Of a stretch of 64,000 nt of DNA, positions 1-8,156 are shown piece by piece. This DNA comes from JANQIO01 sp043513815. Its GTDB lineage: Bacteria > Pseudomonadota > Gammaproteobacteria > Pseudomonadales > Halieaceae. The notes under the pieces are model-generated. The model saw only the letters and a program-made list of their open reading frames with translations. It made no database searches and was not told the DNA's origin. The DNA lies in assembly GCA_043513815.1 (NCBI GenBank), contig CP121313.1:2790001-2854000 (forward strand), given 5' to 3'. Each line of letters begins with the position of its first letter. The stretch's first letter is position 1. The position numbers and the translations under genes are program-made.

Positions 1-121
1 AGTAGGCTACCCCGAATGTCTCCCCGGCAATCAGGTAGCCGGCAGGCTCAGTGGTGGCGGGCTTCTCCCCGCAGGCCGCCAGAATGCTTAACGACCAGAC
101 CGTCAGCAAAAACCGGATCAT
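1..121 (-). CDS. Lipoprotein, N-terminal fragment (partial at window edge)
   Basis: The minus strand from 121 opens with ATG and encodes MIRFLLTVWSLSILAACGEK, a charged start, a hydrophobic stretch and an LAAC lipobox ending in Cys17. A GGAG ribosome-binding sequence lies about 8 bases upstream. The reading frame stays open to the window edge, so only 40 codons are visible. The protein should be exported by Sec, lipidated and anchored to a membrane. Residues after the lipobox (GYLIAGETFGVAY) faintly recall the start of ApbE-type flavin transferases, but this is too little for a call. Confidence 0.6.
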   Translation of the reverse strand, partial: MIRFLLTVWSLSILAACGEKPATTEPAGYLIAGETFGVAY

Positions 122-225
122 ATGAGTGTTCTCCAAACCCGCCTCATGCCAGCCTAGTGCGGAGAAACGGAGCGGCAATGAAAATTCGCCGAACGGGACC
201 GGGACTGCGACAAGCGGGAGCCGGG

Positions 226-237
226 GTCAGGCCTGAC
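226..237. repeat. 12-bp perfect palindrome over the response-regulator stop codon
   Basis: The sequence GTCAGGCCTGAC is a perfect palindrome. The stop codon of the minus-strand response regulator (TGA, bases 229-227) lies inside it. With no loop it is a weak hairpin in RNA and could equally be chance. Confidence 0.4.
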
Positions 238-1063
238 GCCCATCCAGGAAGGTCTTGATGGCATCGCGATAGTTGCGGCTGACCTTGAGCTGTATTTCGT
301 TGCCAAGGTCCAACATGTACTCGCCCTTCTTGAGCGGCGTAGCTTTCTGGATACGGGCCAGATTGACGACCGTCGAGCGATGAATGCGTTTGAAAATATC
401 GGGGTCGAGCCTGTGCATCAGGCTCCTGAGCGTGCTGCGCAGAATGAGTGTTTCACCCTTAACGTGAAGGCACATGTAGTCGCCGGCGGCGTCGATCCAG
501 TCAATATCCTCGATGTTGACGAGGATAGTGCTGTCCTGCGTTTTCACCGCCAGCTTCTCCTGCAGCACCTGCTCCGGGGCGCTATCGGGCGACTGAATGC
601 GGGGGTCCTTGCGCGGCGCTGCCACCTTGCGCGAGATTTCATCTATGGCACCCAGCAGCGGCGACTTGTTGTCGGCCAGCTCAGCGGCTTCACCCGCCCG
701 TTGCAGGGCCCGTTGTATTGCCCGTTGCAGGCGGCCCTCGTCAAGCGGCTTGAGAAGGTAGTCCACCGCGTGCAAGTCAAAGGCATCCACGGCGTAGCGC
801 TGGTAGGCAGTGCAAAAAATCACATTGGGCACCAGGTCCGCCTGCAGTCCCTTGACCACATCAAAGCCCGTCAGTCCAGGCATCTGGATGTCCAGTATCA
901 ACAGGTCCGGCGCCAGTTCACGCGTGCTTTCAATCGCTTCCCTGCCGTTCTCGCATTCCGCCACGACTTCAACCTCGGGTATATCATCCAGCATGGCGCG
1001 CAGCAGACGGCGTGCCAACGGCTCGTCATCGACAATGATGGTGCGCAGGACGCTCTCCGTCAT
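227..1063 (-). CDS. LytTR-family response regulator
   Basis: This is a two-component response regulator of 278 residues. Residues 1-120 form a receiver domain with the acidic pair D12/D13, the phospho-acceptor D58 in LLILD, T85 and K105 in YLLKP. Residues about 165-275 form a LytTR DNA-binding domain (VNIEDIDWIDAAGDY, ILRSTLRSL, FKRIHRSTVVN). LytTR regulators of this layout bind paired short direct repeats upstream of their targets. The gene starts inside the stop of the upstream kinase gene (TGATG overlap), so the two are co-transcribed and probably translationally coupled. Targets are unknown. The neighbouring carbohydrate locus is a reasonable guess, and paired GTGCACT repeats near 11,141 deserve testing. 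Confidence 0.93.
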   Translation of the reverse strand: MTESVLRTIIVDDEPLARRLLRAMLDDIPEVEVVAECENGREAIESTRELAPDLLILDIQMPGLTGFDVVKGLQADLVPNVIFCTAYQRYAVDAFDLHAVDYLLKPLDEGRLQRAIQRALQRAGEAAELADNKSPLLGAIDEISRKVAAPRKDPRIQSPDSAPEQVLQEKLAVKTQDSTILVNIEDIDWIDAAGDYMCLHVKGETLILRSTLRSLMHRLDPDIFKRIHRSTVVNLARIQKATPLKKGEYMLDLGNEIQLKVSRNYRDAIKTFLDGRQA

Positions 1064-2205
1064 CAGGCGACCCGAGCCGCACTCGCCGCAGTGGCAAGCC
1101 GCAACGGGATAAGAATGCGCACCCGCAGCCCGACAGGATCCCGGTTGCTGACGGTAAACTGGTAGTCTGCCTGGTACAGTGTCCGGAGCCGCGCCAGCGT
1201 GTTACGCAGGCCTATTCCCCGTTCCACGTCGGCATCGAGGTCCTCAATGCCAGGACCCGAGTCCAGCACCTCCAGTTCAAGCTGCCCATGCAATACCCTG
1301 GCGTTTATCTCGACGCTACCGCCCTCCTCGTACGGAGACACAGCGTACTTCATCGCGTTTTCGACGATGGGCTGCAGGATCAACCCGGGAACCAGCGCAG
1401 GGCGAGCCTCTGGATCAATTGTGAAGCTCAGTTTCAGGCGCTCCTGAAAACGGGCTTTTTCGATGTTGAGGTACAGCTCCAGTGATTCCAGCTCCTGGTC
1501 CAGCGTGACATCCTCAAGCTCCTCCTGTTCCAGCGAGTGACGCAGAAAGCGGCTCAGGCCCTGAATCATCTCACCCGCCTGACGGTCCTCACCCAGGCGC
1601 ACCATGGCGTTGACAGAATTGAGCGTGTTGAAAAGAAAGTGTGGGTTCAGCTGGTACCGCAGCATTTTCAGCTGAGCCTCCCGCGCCAGCGACTCGGCCT
1701 TCACCCTACGCAGCTTTTCCTTTTCACGTAGTGCCGAGGCTTCCAGCAGCTTCTGGTGTTCCAGGATCAGCAGCTCGTAGTAGTGGATGCCGTAGTAGAG
1801 CACCGTCCAGCTGAGAAAAACGAACAGGGAGCCGAAGTACCAGTAGTGAAACTCACTCCACAGGCCTGGCTCGCCGGAAATCAATGTGAAAGACTGAATG
1901 CGCAGCGCGGTCCAAAGAGCACTGAAAAACGCGATCGCTGCCAGTGACACCACTATCCGCACCCGTAGAGAGGCATCAAAGCCGGCGCGGTAGATGGCTC
2001 GCAGCGGCCAGCTGCAAAGGACCCCGATTAAGGCCTGCAGCGCAATATGCAGTATGTGCGGCAGGCTGACGTTGTTATCCATCAGCGTGATGCTGAAAAA
2101 TGTCACCAGCGAATAACCCGCCCAGCCGGAGCATTGGTAAGCCCAGAAGCGATAATCCCGGTTATTGTAGAACGCTCTCGCCACTCTACGGGTCAGTCTT
2201 TTCAT
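1063..2205 (-). CDS. LytS/AlgZ-type sensor histidine kinase
   Basis: This is a membrane histidine kinase of 380 residues. About four hydrophobic segments lie within residues 25-145. A short coiled coil (about 148-178) leads to the His_kinase motif YQLNPHFLFNTLNS with phospho-acceptor H189. The ATP-binding part carries PIVENAMKYA and DSGPGIEDL with GIGLRNT. The start at 2205 was chosen because the protein becomes hydrophobic right after MKRLTRR. The frame stays open further upstream, but that part overlaps the divergent gene and does not look like protein. It overlaps the response regulator start by one base. There is no separate sensory domain, so the signal is probably sensed in or near the membrane. 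Confidence 0.92.
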   Translation of the reverse strand: MKRLTRRVARAFYNNRDYRFWAYQCSGWAGYSLVTFFSITLMDNNVSLPHILHIALQALIGVLCSWPLRAIYRAGFDASLRVRIVVSLAAIAFFSALWTALRIQSFTLISGEPGLWSEFHYWYFGSLFVFLSWTVLYYGIHYYELLILEHQKLLEASALREKEKLRRVKAESLAREAQLKMLRYQLNPHFLFNTLNSVNAMVRLGEDRQAGEMIQGLSRFLRHSLEQEELEDVTLDQELESLELYLNIEKARFQERLKLSFTIDPEARPALVPGLILQPIVENAMKYAVSPYEEGGSVEINARVLHGQLELEVLDSGPGIEDLDADVERGIGLRNTLARLRTLYQADYQFTVSNRDPVGLRVRILIPLRLATAASAARVA

Positions 2206-2343
2206 GCTGGCATTGTCCGCCTCGACGCAAAGCAGGTCCAGTTCGGCGAATAATAATCGAGCGCATCCACCCCAGCAGTAAATAATTACGTCGATATGGG
2301 GTGTGAAAGCGCAACCTGAGAGGCAGCACCTGAGGATAACTGG

Positions 2344-3093
2344 ATGAATCAACGGAAACTGATCACCCTGGCGCTGTATCTGTTCGCAGCCAGCACCACA
2401 GCTGGAGAATCCGGGAAAGAGGCGCGGCAGACGCTCTATGAGGCGCCGCTGGCGCAGTTGGCCCCGCGTATCGACGGGACTGCTGATGACAAGGCCTGGC
2501 AGGCGGCGCCCTGGCGGCCTGTGGATCAGCGGTGGCTGGGGCCTGAATACAGCGCGGAGGACTTCCGCGGGCGCTACCGGGCGGTATGGACGCCGGAACG
2601 ACTCTACATCCTGTTCGAATTCGTTGACGACGTACTGATTGATCGCTACCGCGACCCGCTGGTGCAGTACTGGGACGATGACACCCTGGAAGTATTCATT
2701 GACGAGGACCATTCCGGGGGCGACCACCAGTACCACCACAATGCTTTCGCCTACCACCTGTCTCTCGACAACCAGGCCATAGACATCGGCACCGACCGCC
2801 AGCCACGCGCCTATAACGACCACGTGGAAAGCGCCTGGAAGCAGCATGACGGGCAAGTGACCTGGGAGGTGAGCATTCGGGTGTTCGATGACAGCTATGT
2901 CGACGACAAGCCAGACAATCGCCCGGTGGAACTGGCCGCCGGCAAATTACTCGGCTTCATGCTTGCTTACTGTGATAACGACGGCAGCGAGATCCGCGAG
3001 AATTTTATCGGCTCAGTGCCCATAGACGGCCCGCAGAAAGACCGCGGCTGGATTGATGCCGGGGCCTTCGGCAGTCTCAGGCTAGTGGAGTAG
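2344..3093 (+). CDS. Secreted CBM9-like carbohydrate-binding protein
   Basis: The 249-residue product starts with a signal peptide (MNQRKLITLALYLFAAST, cleavage near residue 20). The rest resembles the carbohydrate-binding module family 9 fold: PRIDGTADDKAWQAAPW, then RYRAVWTPERLYILFEFVDD and YWDDDTLEVFIDEDHSGG, which are hallmarks of this family's sugar-binding sandwich. There is no catalytic domain, so it is likely a periplasmic or outer-face sugar-binding protein. It is divergent from the two-component genes and convergent with a halogenase gene that ends 10 bases away. An AGGA ribosome-binding sequence lies 7 bases before the ATG. Confidence 0.8.
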   Translation: MNQRKLITLALYLFAASTTAGESGKEARQTLYEAPLAQLAPRIDGTADDKAWQAAPWRPVDQRWLGPEYSAEDFRGRYRAVWTPERLYILFEFVDDVLIDRYRDPLVQYWDDDTLEVFIDEDHSGGDHQYHHNAFAYHLSLDNQAIDIGTDRQPRAYNDHVESAWKQHDGQVTWEVSIRVFDDSYVDDKPDNRPVELAAGKLLGFMLAYCDNDGSEIRENFIGSVPIDGPQKDRGWIDAGAFGSLRLVE

Positions 3094-3094
3094 C

Positions 3095-3112
3095 GGCGGG
3101 CGTCAGCCCGCC
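3095..3112. terminator. Hairpin between convergent genes, halogenase stop in loop
   Basis: GGCGGGC-GTCA-GCCCGCC forms a 7-bp perfect GC stem with a 4-base loop. The loop contains the stop codon of the minus-strand halogenase (bases 3105-3103), and the stop of the plus-strand CBM9-like gene is 2 bases outside. No T-run follows on either strand, so it is not a classical intrinsic terminator. It could block read-through between the converging transcripts or protect 3' ends. Confidence 0.5.
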
Positions 3113-4608
3113 ATCTTCCGGGCGCCGGGCTGCTGCGCGAGGAACTTTTCCAGGTACTCGGTATGCGAAGGCAGGCCCGCCACTGTTCGCTCCACGCTGT
3201 CCCTGACCTGGTCGAGGAAAACCCGCAGCTCCTGCTCGGTCATGGTGTCGACCAGCGCGTGGTAGCGCTCCGGGACCAGCCCCTGACCGATCATCACCTG
3301 CTGCCAGGAGTCGTCGAACAGTTCGTTGGCCTCTCGGAAGACATGACCGGTCTCGGTAAAAATCCTGATCCGGTGCGCCAGCGATTCCGGTATGTCCATT
3401 GAACGACAGTGACGCCAGAAATCCGTATCACCGCGGTTAGTCACCTTGTAGTGCAGGATAATAAAGTCGCGGATCTTCTCAATGTCGAAGTTGGCCTGGC
3501 GGTTGTACTCTTCCACCTCGCTCTGGTGTATGCCGGTGGAAGGGAACATCCGCAGGAAGCGCACGATATTCTGCTGGATAAGGTGAATACTGGTGGACTC
3601 CAACGGTTCAAGGAAGCCACTGGAAAGCCCTACCGCCAAGCAGTTCTTGTGCCACTGCTTGAGGCGACGACCCGGGCTGAACTTGATATGCAGTGGCTTG
3701 GTGAGGGTTTCTCCCTCGATATTGGCCAGCAGCGTTTCCTCGGCCTCTTCCTTCGACTTGTATCGACTGCAATAAACCATGCCATTGCCCACCCGGTGCT
3801 GCAGTGGAATGCGCCACTGCCAGCCTGCATCCCGGGCAATGGCACGGGTATAGGGGATGGGCTCTGAGACGGCCTCGGTCTGGATGGCCACCGCGGAATC
3901 GCAGGGCAGCCACTGGGACCAGGACTCGTAGCCGGTATGCAGGGCCTGTTCAATGAGCATGGCGCGCATACCGGTACAGTCGATAAAGAAATCGCCCTCG
4001 ACGGTCTCGCCGTTATCCAGCTCCAACGACTCGATGTACCCGTTGTCCGGGCTCACCCTGACACGGGAAATTTTACCCTCCTGACGCTTCGCACCGTGCT
4101 CTTCGCTGAACTTTCGCAGGTACTTCGCATACAGGGAAGCGTCCATATGAAAGGCGTAGTTGAGCCCGTTCTTGGGCAGGTGTGCAAACCGGTGCGCTTC
4201 AGCGGCCGCCCGCTCCAGGCAGTAGTCGCCAAAGTCACCGCTCATGCCCAGCTCGCGACCGCGCAGCCAGAAGTGCTGGAAGCCGCAGGCCCAGCAGTCC
4301 TTGCCGGTGACCCCGAAGGCGTGGATGTAGTCTTCGCCCTGGTCTTTCCAGTTCTCGAAACTGATGCCCAGCTTGTAGGTGCCCTGCACCTCGCGCATGA
4401 ACTCGGCTTCATCGATACCCAGCAAGCGGTTGAACCACACCATGGTGGGAATCGTCGCTTCACCGACGCCGATAGTGCCGATCATCTCGGACTCCACCAG
4501 GGTGATGTCCAGGTGCTTGCCCATCAGCTTCGAAATGGCTGCCGCCGCCATCCAGCCCGCGGTACCACCGCCGGCGATGACGACTTTGCGGATTGCTTTA
4601 TCTTGCAT
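3103..4608 (-). CDS. Flavin-dependent tryptophan-halogenase family protein (B)
   Basis: This 501-residue protein has the layout of FADH2-dependent halogenases, which use halide and O2 to halogenate aromatic substrates. It has the FAD-binding GGGTAGW at residues 13-19, GVGEATIP at 47-54, the catalytic lysine at K79 (same number as in PrnA), the signature WQWRIP at 263-268 and PLES at 335-338 with the family glutamate E337. All signature positions are intact. It is the last gene of a minus-strand block with SapC, a cupin protein, another halogenase and a TonB receptor. Halogenases in such settings (for example Brevundimonas BrvH) are known to have unclear natural substrates, so the substrate is not predictable here. 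Confidence 0.9.
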   Translation of the reverse strand: MQDKAIRKVVIAGGGTAGWMAAAAISKLMGKHLDITLVESEMIGTIGVGEATIPTMVWFNRLLGIDEAEFMREVQGTYKLGISFENWKDQGEDYIHAFGVTGKDCWACGFQHFWLRGRELGMSGDFGDYCLERAAAEAHRFAHLPKNGLNYAFHMDASLYAKYLRKFSEEHGAKRQEGKISRVRVSPDNGYIESLELDNGETVEGDFFIDCTGMRAMLIEQALHTGYESWSQWLPCDSAVAIQTEAVSEPIPYTRAIARDAGWQWRIPLQHRVGNGMVYCSRYKSKEEAEETLLANIEGETLTKPLHIKFSPGRRLKQWHKNCLAVGLSSGFLEPLESTSIHLIQQNIVRFLRMFPSTGIHQSEVEEYNRQANFDIEKIRDFIILHYKVTNRGDTDFWRHCRSMDIPESLAHRIRIFTETGHVFREANELFDDSWQQVMIGQGLVPERYHALVDTMTEQELRVFLDQVRDSVERTVAGLPSHTEYLEKFLAQQPGARKMAG

Positions 4609-4647
4609 GTTTCAACCTCGCTCCGGGTGAGACGGCCCGCCGCGGCG

Positions 4648-5676
4648 CTAACCGCTTCCCCCCAGTTTAGACCGGAGCATAGCACGCAGCTGGCGCGCCA
4701 TGTCCGGGTCGATTTCGCCGAGAACACCGAGTCGATGTTCAGGAATATGCGACAAATCCGCATCGTCGGAAAACACATAATGTTCAAACAATCCGCGCCA
4801 GGCCTCTCGCTGTGCCGGCGATAGTCCACGGATCGTCATCAGGGCGTGCACCAGCGCATTGAGCGGATTGCCCGTGGCCTGACGACCAGGAGACCACCAA
4901 TAGTTGATCAGCACATTCAGGCATTCCAGTCCTTCCACGTGATGCCACCACATGCTGGGAAGATAGAGGGCATCACCGGGATTCAGTTCGGCCACAATTG
5001 CCGCATCCAGTGCCTCGCGAAATCGTGGGAACCGCTCAAAATCCGGGGCCGCCAGATCCACCAGGCTAATCGCCTGCCCCGCCGGCGTAAAATCCAGCGG
5101 ACCGATGTACAGGTTGGGCAGTTGCTCCGGGGGGAACAGGGTGAAGCGACGCCTGCCCGCCACCACGCAGGCAATGTTCTCCGGCGCATCGAAATGCGCT
5201 GCAATCCGGGAGCGACCGCCCATCCAGATAGACACAGCGGGCGCCGCATCACCGAGGTCAATATCATTGGCGGCGCGGAAGCCCGGGAAGCATTCTTCTA
5301 CCGGCGTGGAGCCCAGATAAAGCAGACCGGAGCTGGCATCTCCCGGTGCCACAGTCAGGGCACCATCAGCGTCGGCGTCACCCTGCAATTCGTCCAGCAG
5401 GGCAGGCAATGGGCAGGTGGTGCGCTCGAAGTTGAAGCCGCGCATTTCCCTGTCATAGAAAACCCGCCCAGCGCTGTCGGCGTCGCAGCGGAATGCGAGC
5501 ACATTGGTATCGCGCGCCAGGCCCCGCAGGTAATCCAGCATTGAAGTGGCGCCGGCGCGCCCTGCTGCAGCGGCCGGCCAGTCCGCTACCAGGCCGCGCA
5601 AGATGATCGGTTGGGCAGCGTCGACCAAACCGGCCGGCAGTGTTGTCGTTGCGAGTTCTTCCGCGGCGACAGGCAT
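4648..5676 (-). CDS. Cupin-like (JmjC/Cupin_8) protein
   Basis: The 342-residue product matches the cupin_8 group of JmjC-like Fe(II)/2-oxoglutarate oxygenases. The candidate metal ligands are H161 and D163 in AAHFDAPENI and a distal histidine at H245 or H246 in MWWHHVEG. Before that lies the typical PAVSIWMGG stretch and after H161 the VVAGRRRFTLFPPEQ strand pair. Members of this group hydroxylate proteins or small molecules. Many are annotated only as cupin-like. It begins 2 bases after the sapC stop and is followed 39 bases later by halogenase B, so all are likely one transcript. Confidence 0.85.
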   Translation of the reverse strand: MPVAAEELATTTLPAGLVDAAQPIILRGLVADWPAAAAGRAGATSMLDYLRGLARDTNVLAFRCDADSAGRVFYDREMRGFNFERTTCPLPALLDELQGDADADGALTVAPGDASSGLLYLGSTPVEECFPGFRAANDIDLGDAAPAVSIWMGGRSRIAAHFDAPENIACVVAGRRRFTLFPPEQLPNLYIGPLDFTPAGQAISLVDLAAPDFERFPRFREALDAAIVAELNPGDALYLPSMWWHHVEGLECLNVLINYWWSPGRQATGNPLNALVHALMTIRGLSPAQREAWRGLFEHYVFSDDADLSHIPEHRLGVLGEIDPDMARQLRAMLRSKLGGSG

Positions 5677-5678
5677 GC

Positions 5679-6392
5679 TCAGCCGCGGCGATTCTTGCGC
5701 GCAATCAGATCGGGAATATTGGCCATGGAAGCCACCATCATGTAGGCACCGTGGAGGATTCCGCGACGACTGAAGTCCGCGAGTACATCGCCCTCCAGTG
5801 CGGCCAGCCGCTCTTCATGGATGGTGTGGAAACCCTCCAGTCGATGCTGCTTGCCATCGTCCAGGGTGACGCCCAGGGTGAAGGGTTCGATCAACTCATG
5901 TTCCAGCAATGCCCCGGTAAATTCAGCAATGGCCTGCTGGCCCTGGTCTATCGCCTGCATCACTTCAACAATGGAGTCCAGGTATTCGCTGTTGTCGCCA
6001 AAAGGCGTGAACAGGGGCTCCCCTGCTTCGCAAACCCGGGGGTCGTCCAGGTCAAGGGTGATCACCATGTTTTTGCCGCCGGCGCCTTCCTGGCCCTGCA
6101 GGCCGATCATGAACGGCCCGCGCCGCAGCATCAGTGGCAGGTAGCTACCGATCCATTGATCACCGTCCAGAAAAAGATTATCGCCGTTCTGGAAGCCAAA
6201 AATGGCCATTGGCAGGTAGTCACCGGAATCCGGATCCCGGTGAAAGAAGATCGGGAAATCTGCCTGCAGGTTGCGGAATTCAGAGGGGATGGCCAGGGCG
6301 CACATCTGGTCGTCGCCGTAGGCCGCACCCAGGTCTGGCTTGACCCTCAGCTCACGGTGCTCCACGTTGCTCAGGATGACATGGTTGGTCAT
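5679..6392 (-). CDS. SapC family protein
   Basis: This 237-residue soluble protein matches the SapC family (named after a Campylobacter S-layer-associated gene), with HRELRVKPDLG near the N terminus, FPIFFHRDPDSGDYLPMAIFGF, and YLPLMLRRGPFMIGL in the middle. No signal peptide is visible. In gammaproteobacteria, Xanthomonas and Caulobacter relatives, SapC genes are repeatedly found beside TonB-dependent receptors and tryptophan-halogenase-like genes in sugar loci, as here. Its biochemical role is not established. It is 40 bases from halogenase A and 2 bases from the cupin gene. Confidence 0.85.
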   Translation of the reverse strand: MTNHVILSNVEHRELRVKPDLGAAYGDDQMCALAIPSEFRNLQADFPIFFHRDPDSGDYLPMAIFGFQNGDNLFLDGDQWIGSYLPLMLRRGPFMIGLQGQEGAGGKNMVITLDLDDPRVCEAGEPLFTPFGDNSEYLDSIVEVMQAIDQGQQAIAEFTGALLEHELIEPFTLGVTLDDGKQHRLEGFHTIHEERLAALEGDVLADFSRRGILHGAYMMVASMANIPDLIARKNRRG

Positions 6393-6432
6393 GGCACTAC
6401 TCTAGTTATTATCAGTCGGGAGCATACTGCCA

Positions 6433-7965
6433 TCAGGCGCAATTACCCAGTGCAGACAGCAACTCCCGGTTCGTGGGGAGGCCCTCGAGAAGGCGTGCCG
6501 TCAACCTGACGTTCTCCTCCAGGTGGCGCCGCGCCAGCGCCGGGTCAGCGCTGCGGCGCTGCCGAAATTCGGTGCGAAACCCCATCCCGTACAGCACAAA
6601 CTGATAGCTGGCAGCGGGGAACAGCTCCTCGAACTGGACAAAATCACGCCGCGATGGCGCCTGGTGCCGCCAAAGTGCCAGCAGCTCCTGCAGCCGCTCT
6701 GGAATACCGGAGGGCTGTTGATGATCCCGCCAGTAGTCGCTGTCTGGCCGCGACGACAACACATAGTGCAACTTCAGGAAATCCATGACCCGATCCCAGC
6801 GATAGCGGAAGCGCTGGTTGAAGCGCTCAGCCACCAGATCCATGCTGGCGCGGTCCGCCGGCATATCGTCGCGAATCAGTGCGGCAGACATTTCCACAAG
6901 CGCCAGGGCTGAAGCCTCCAGTGGCTCGATAAAGCCGGCGGCCATTCCCACAGCCACGCAGTTGCGATGCCAGAAGCGCTCGCGATGGCCGGGCTCAAAG
7001 CCGAGCTGGCGAAGCTCCACCGTCTCGGCATCGACCTTGCCCCCACAGCGGCGGAGGTACGACCGCAGTACGTGCTCCGCTTGCTCATCGGTGCTGTGGG
7101 CGCTGGAGTACACATAGCCGATACCCCGGCGTGTCGGTAAGCCGATGTCCCAGACCCAGCCCGCCTCCTGGGCCGTGGCCAGTGTGGCTGAGGCAATGGG
7201 CTGGCTGTCGTCCCGGTACGGCACCTGGACGGCGAGGGCACGGTCATTGAACAGTATGTCGCGTCTGCTGATCAGCGGCTGCTCCAACTGTTCGCCAAGC
7301 AACAGTGACCGACTGCCGGAGCAATCGATAAACAGGTCAGCGCCCAACTCGCCGTGGGCCCGGGTGACCAGGCTGGCGATATCACCGTCCTGCGCACGGT
7401 TTACCGCTGTCACGTGGTCCGGTACATGCCTGACTCCCAGCCTGTCCACACAGTGCTGCCGCAGAAAGAGGCCGAATTTGGCGGCGTCCAGGTGATAGGC
7501 ATAATTGACCACACCGGCAAACTCCGGCGTCGACTCCTGCTTCGGGGCAAGCCCGCTTTCGCAGACCTGCTCCTGGGGGCAGACCGCCGAGGCAAATGTC
7601 TGGCCATTCAGTTGCTGCTGCCAGTAGGGCACCGCGTCAACCTCAAAAAATCCCTGTGGCAGCGAGAATGGATGGTAATAAAAATCTTCATCACCGCCGT
7701 CACGCCAGCCGATGAACTTGGACCCCTGCTTGAATGAAGCATCGCACTCACGGATAAAGTCAGCTTCCGACACGCCCATTCGTCGCAGGGATTCGCGCAT
7801 TGAAGGCCAGGTGCCCTCGCCCACGCCGATGGTGGGAACCTCCGGGGATTCCACCAACGTGATAGCCAGCGAATCACCGAATTCAGCGGCGATGATGCCC
7901 GCAGTCAACCAGCCGGCCGAACCGCCGCCGAGGATCAGGATCTTGTTGACAGGCTTGCTATTCAC
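6433..7965 (-). CDS. Flavin-dependent tryptophan-halogenase family protein (A), altered signature
   Basis: This 510-residue protein is clearly in the same family as the second halogenase at 3103-4608: FAD-binding GGGSAGW at 13-19, GVGEGTWP at 47-54, lysine K79 in ASFKQG, and GFIEPLEA at 344-351. Two positions differ from the canonical enzyme. The WxWxIP signature reads WVWDIG (270-275), so proline is replaced by glycine, and the serine after the family glutamate (E350) is alanine. Because WxWxIP separates halogenases from monooxygenases, the reaction may differ from plain halogenation. It is the first gene after the terminator that follows the TonB receptor. Confidence 0.88.
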   Translation of the reverse strand: MNSKPVNKILILGGGSAGWLTAGIIAAEFGDSLAITLVESPEVPTIGVGEGTWPSMRESLRRMGVSEADFIRECDASFKQGSKFIGWRDGGDEDFYYHPFSLPQGFFEVDAVPYWQQQLNGQTFASAVCPQEQVCESGLAPKQESTPEFAGVVNYAYHLDAAKFGLFLRQHCVDRLGVRHVPDHVTAVNRAQDGDIASLVTRAHGELGADLFIDCSGSRSLLLGEQLEQPLISRRDILFNDRALAVQVPYRDDSQPIASATLATAQEAGWVWDIGLPTRRGIGYVYSSAHSTDEQAEHVLRSYLRRCGGKVDAETVELRQLGFEPGHRERFWHRNCVAVGMAAGFIEPLEASALALVEMSAALIRDDMPADRASMDLVAERFNQRFRYRWDRVMDFLKLHYVLSSRPDSDYWRDHQQPSGIPERLQELLALWRHQAPSRRDFVQFEELFPAASYQFVLYGMGFRTEFRQRRSADPALARRHLEENVRLTARLLEGLPTNRELLSALGNCA

Positions 7966-8090
7966 GTCGAAATCGAGGATCAGGGCCAGCGACTAGTTTG
8001 AAAGAATTTGAGTGAACACTATATACAGCTTGCGCGACTCTAGAAAACAGGCGCCTCAGTTGTGTTCATCCCGATGCCCGGGCGGGACAG

Positions 8091-8122
8091 AAAAAAAGCA
8101 GTCGCTGTCACCAGCGACTGCT
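8091..8122 (-). terminator. Rho-independent terminator after the TonB receptor gene
   Basis: Read on the minus strand, an 11-bp perfect stem (8122-8112 with 8107-8097, arms AGCAGTCGCTG/CAGCGACTGCT) closed by a 4-base loop is followed by seven T residues (8097-8091). It lies 35 bases past the receptor stop codon and 126 bases before the halogenase A start. This is a textbook terminator. It should stop or strongly reduce read-through from the receptor into the halogenase-sapC-cupin-halogenase genes, making the receptor transcript more abundant. Confidence 0.92.
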
Positions 8123-8156
8123 CAATAACTTAACACCTTGAGACGATAGCAGTTCC

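Noticed and set aside
2206..2856. Upstream extension of the histidine kinase frame
   Set aside because: It overlaps the divergent CBM9-like gene in antisense and its residues do not resemble protein; the membrane domain begins at the ATG at 2205.
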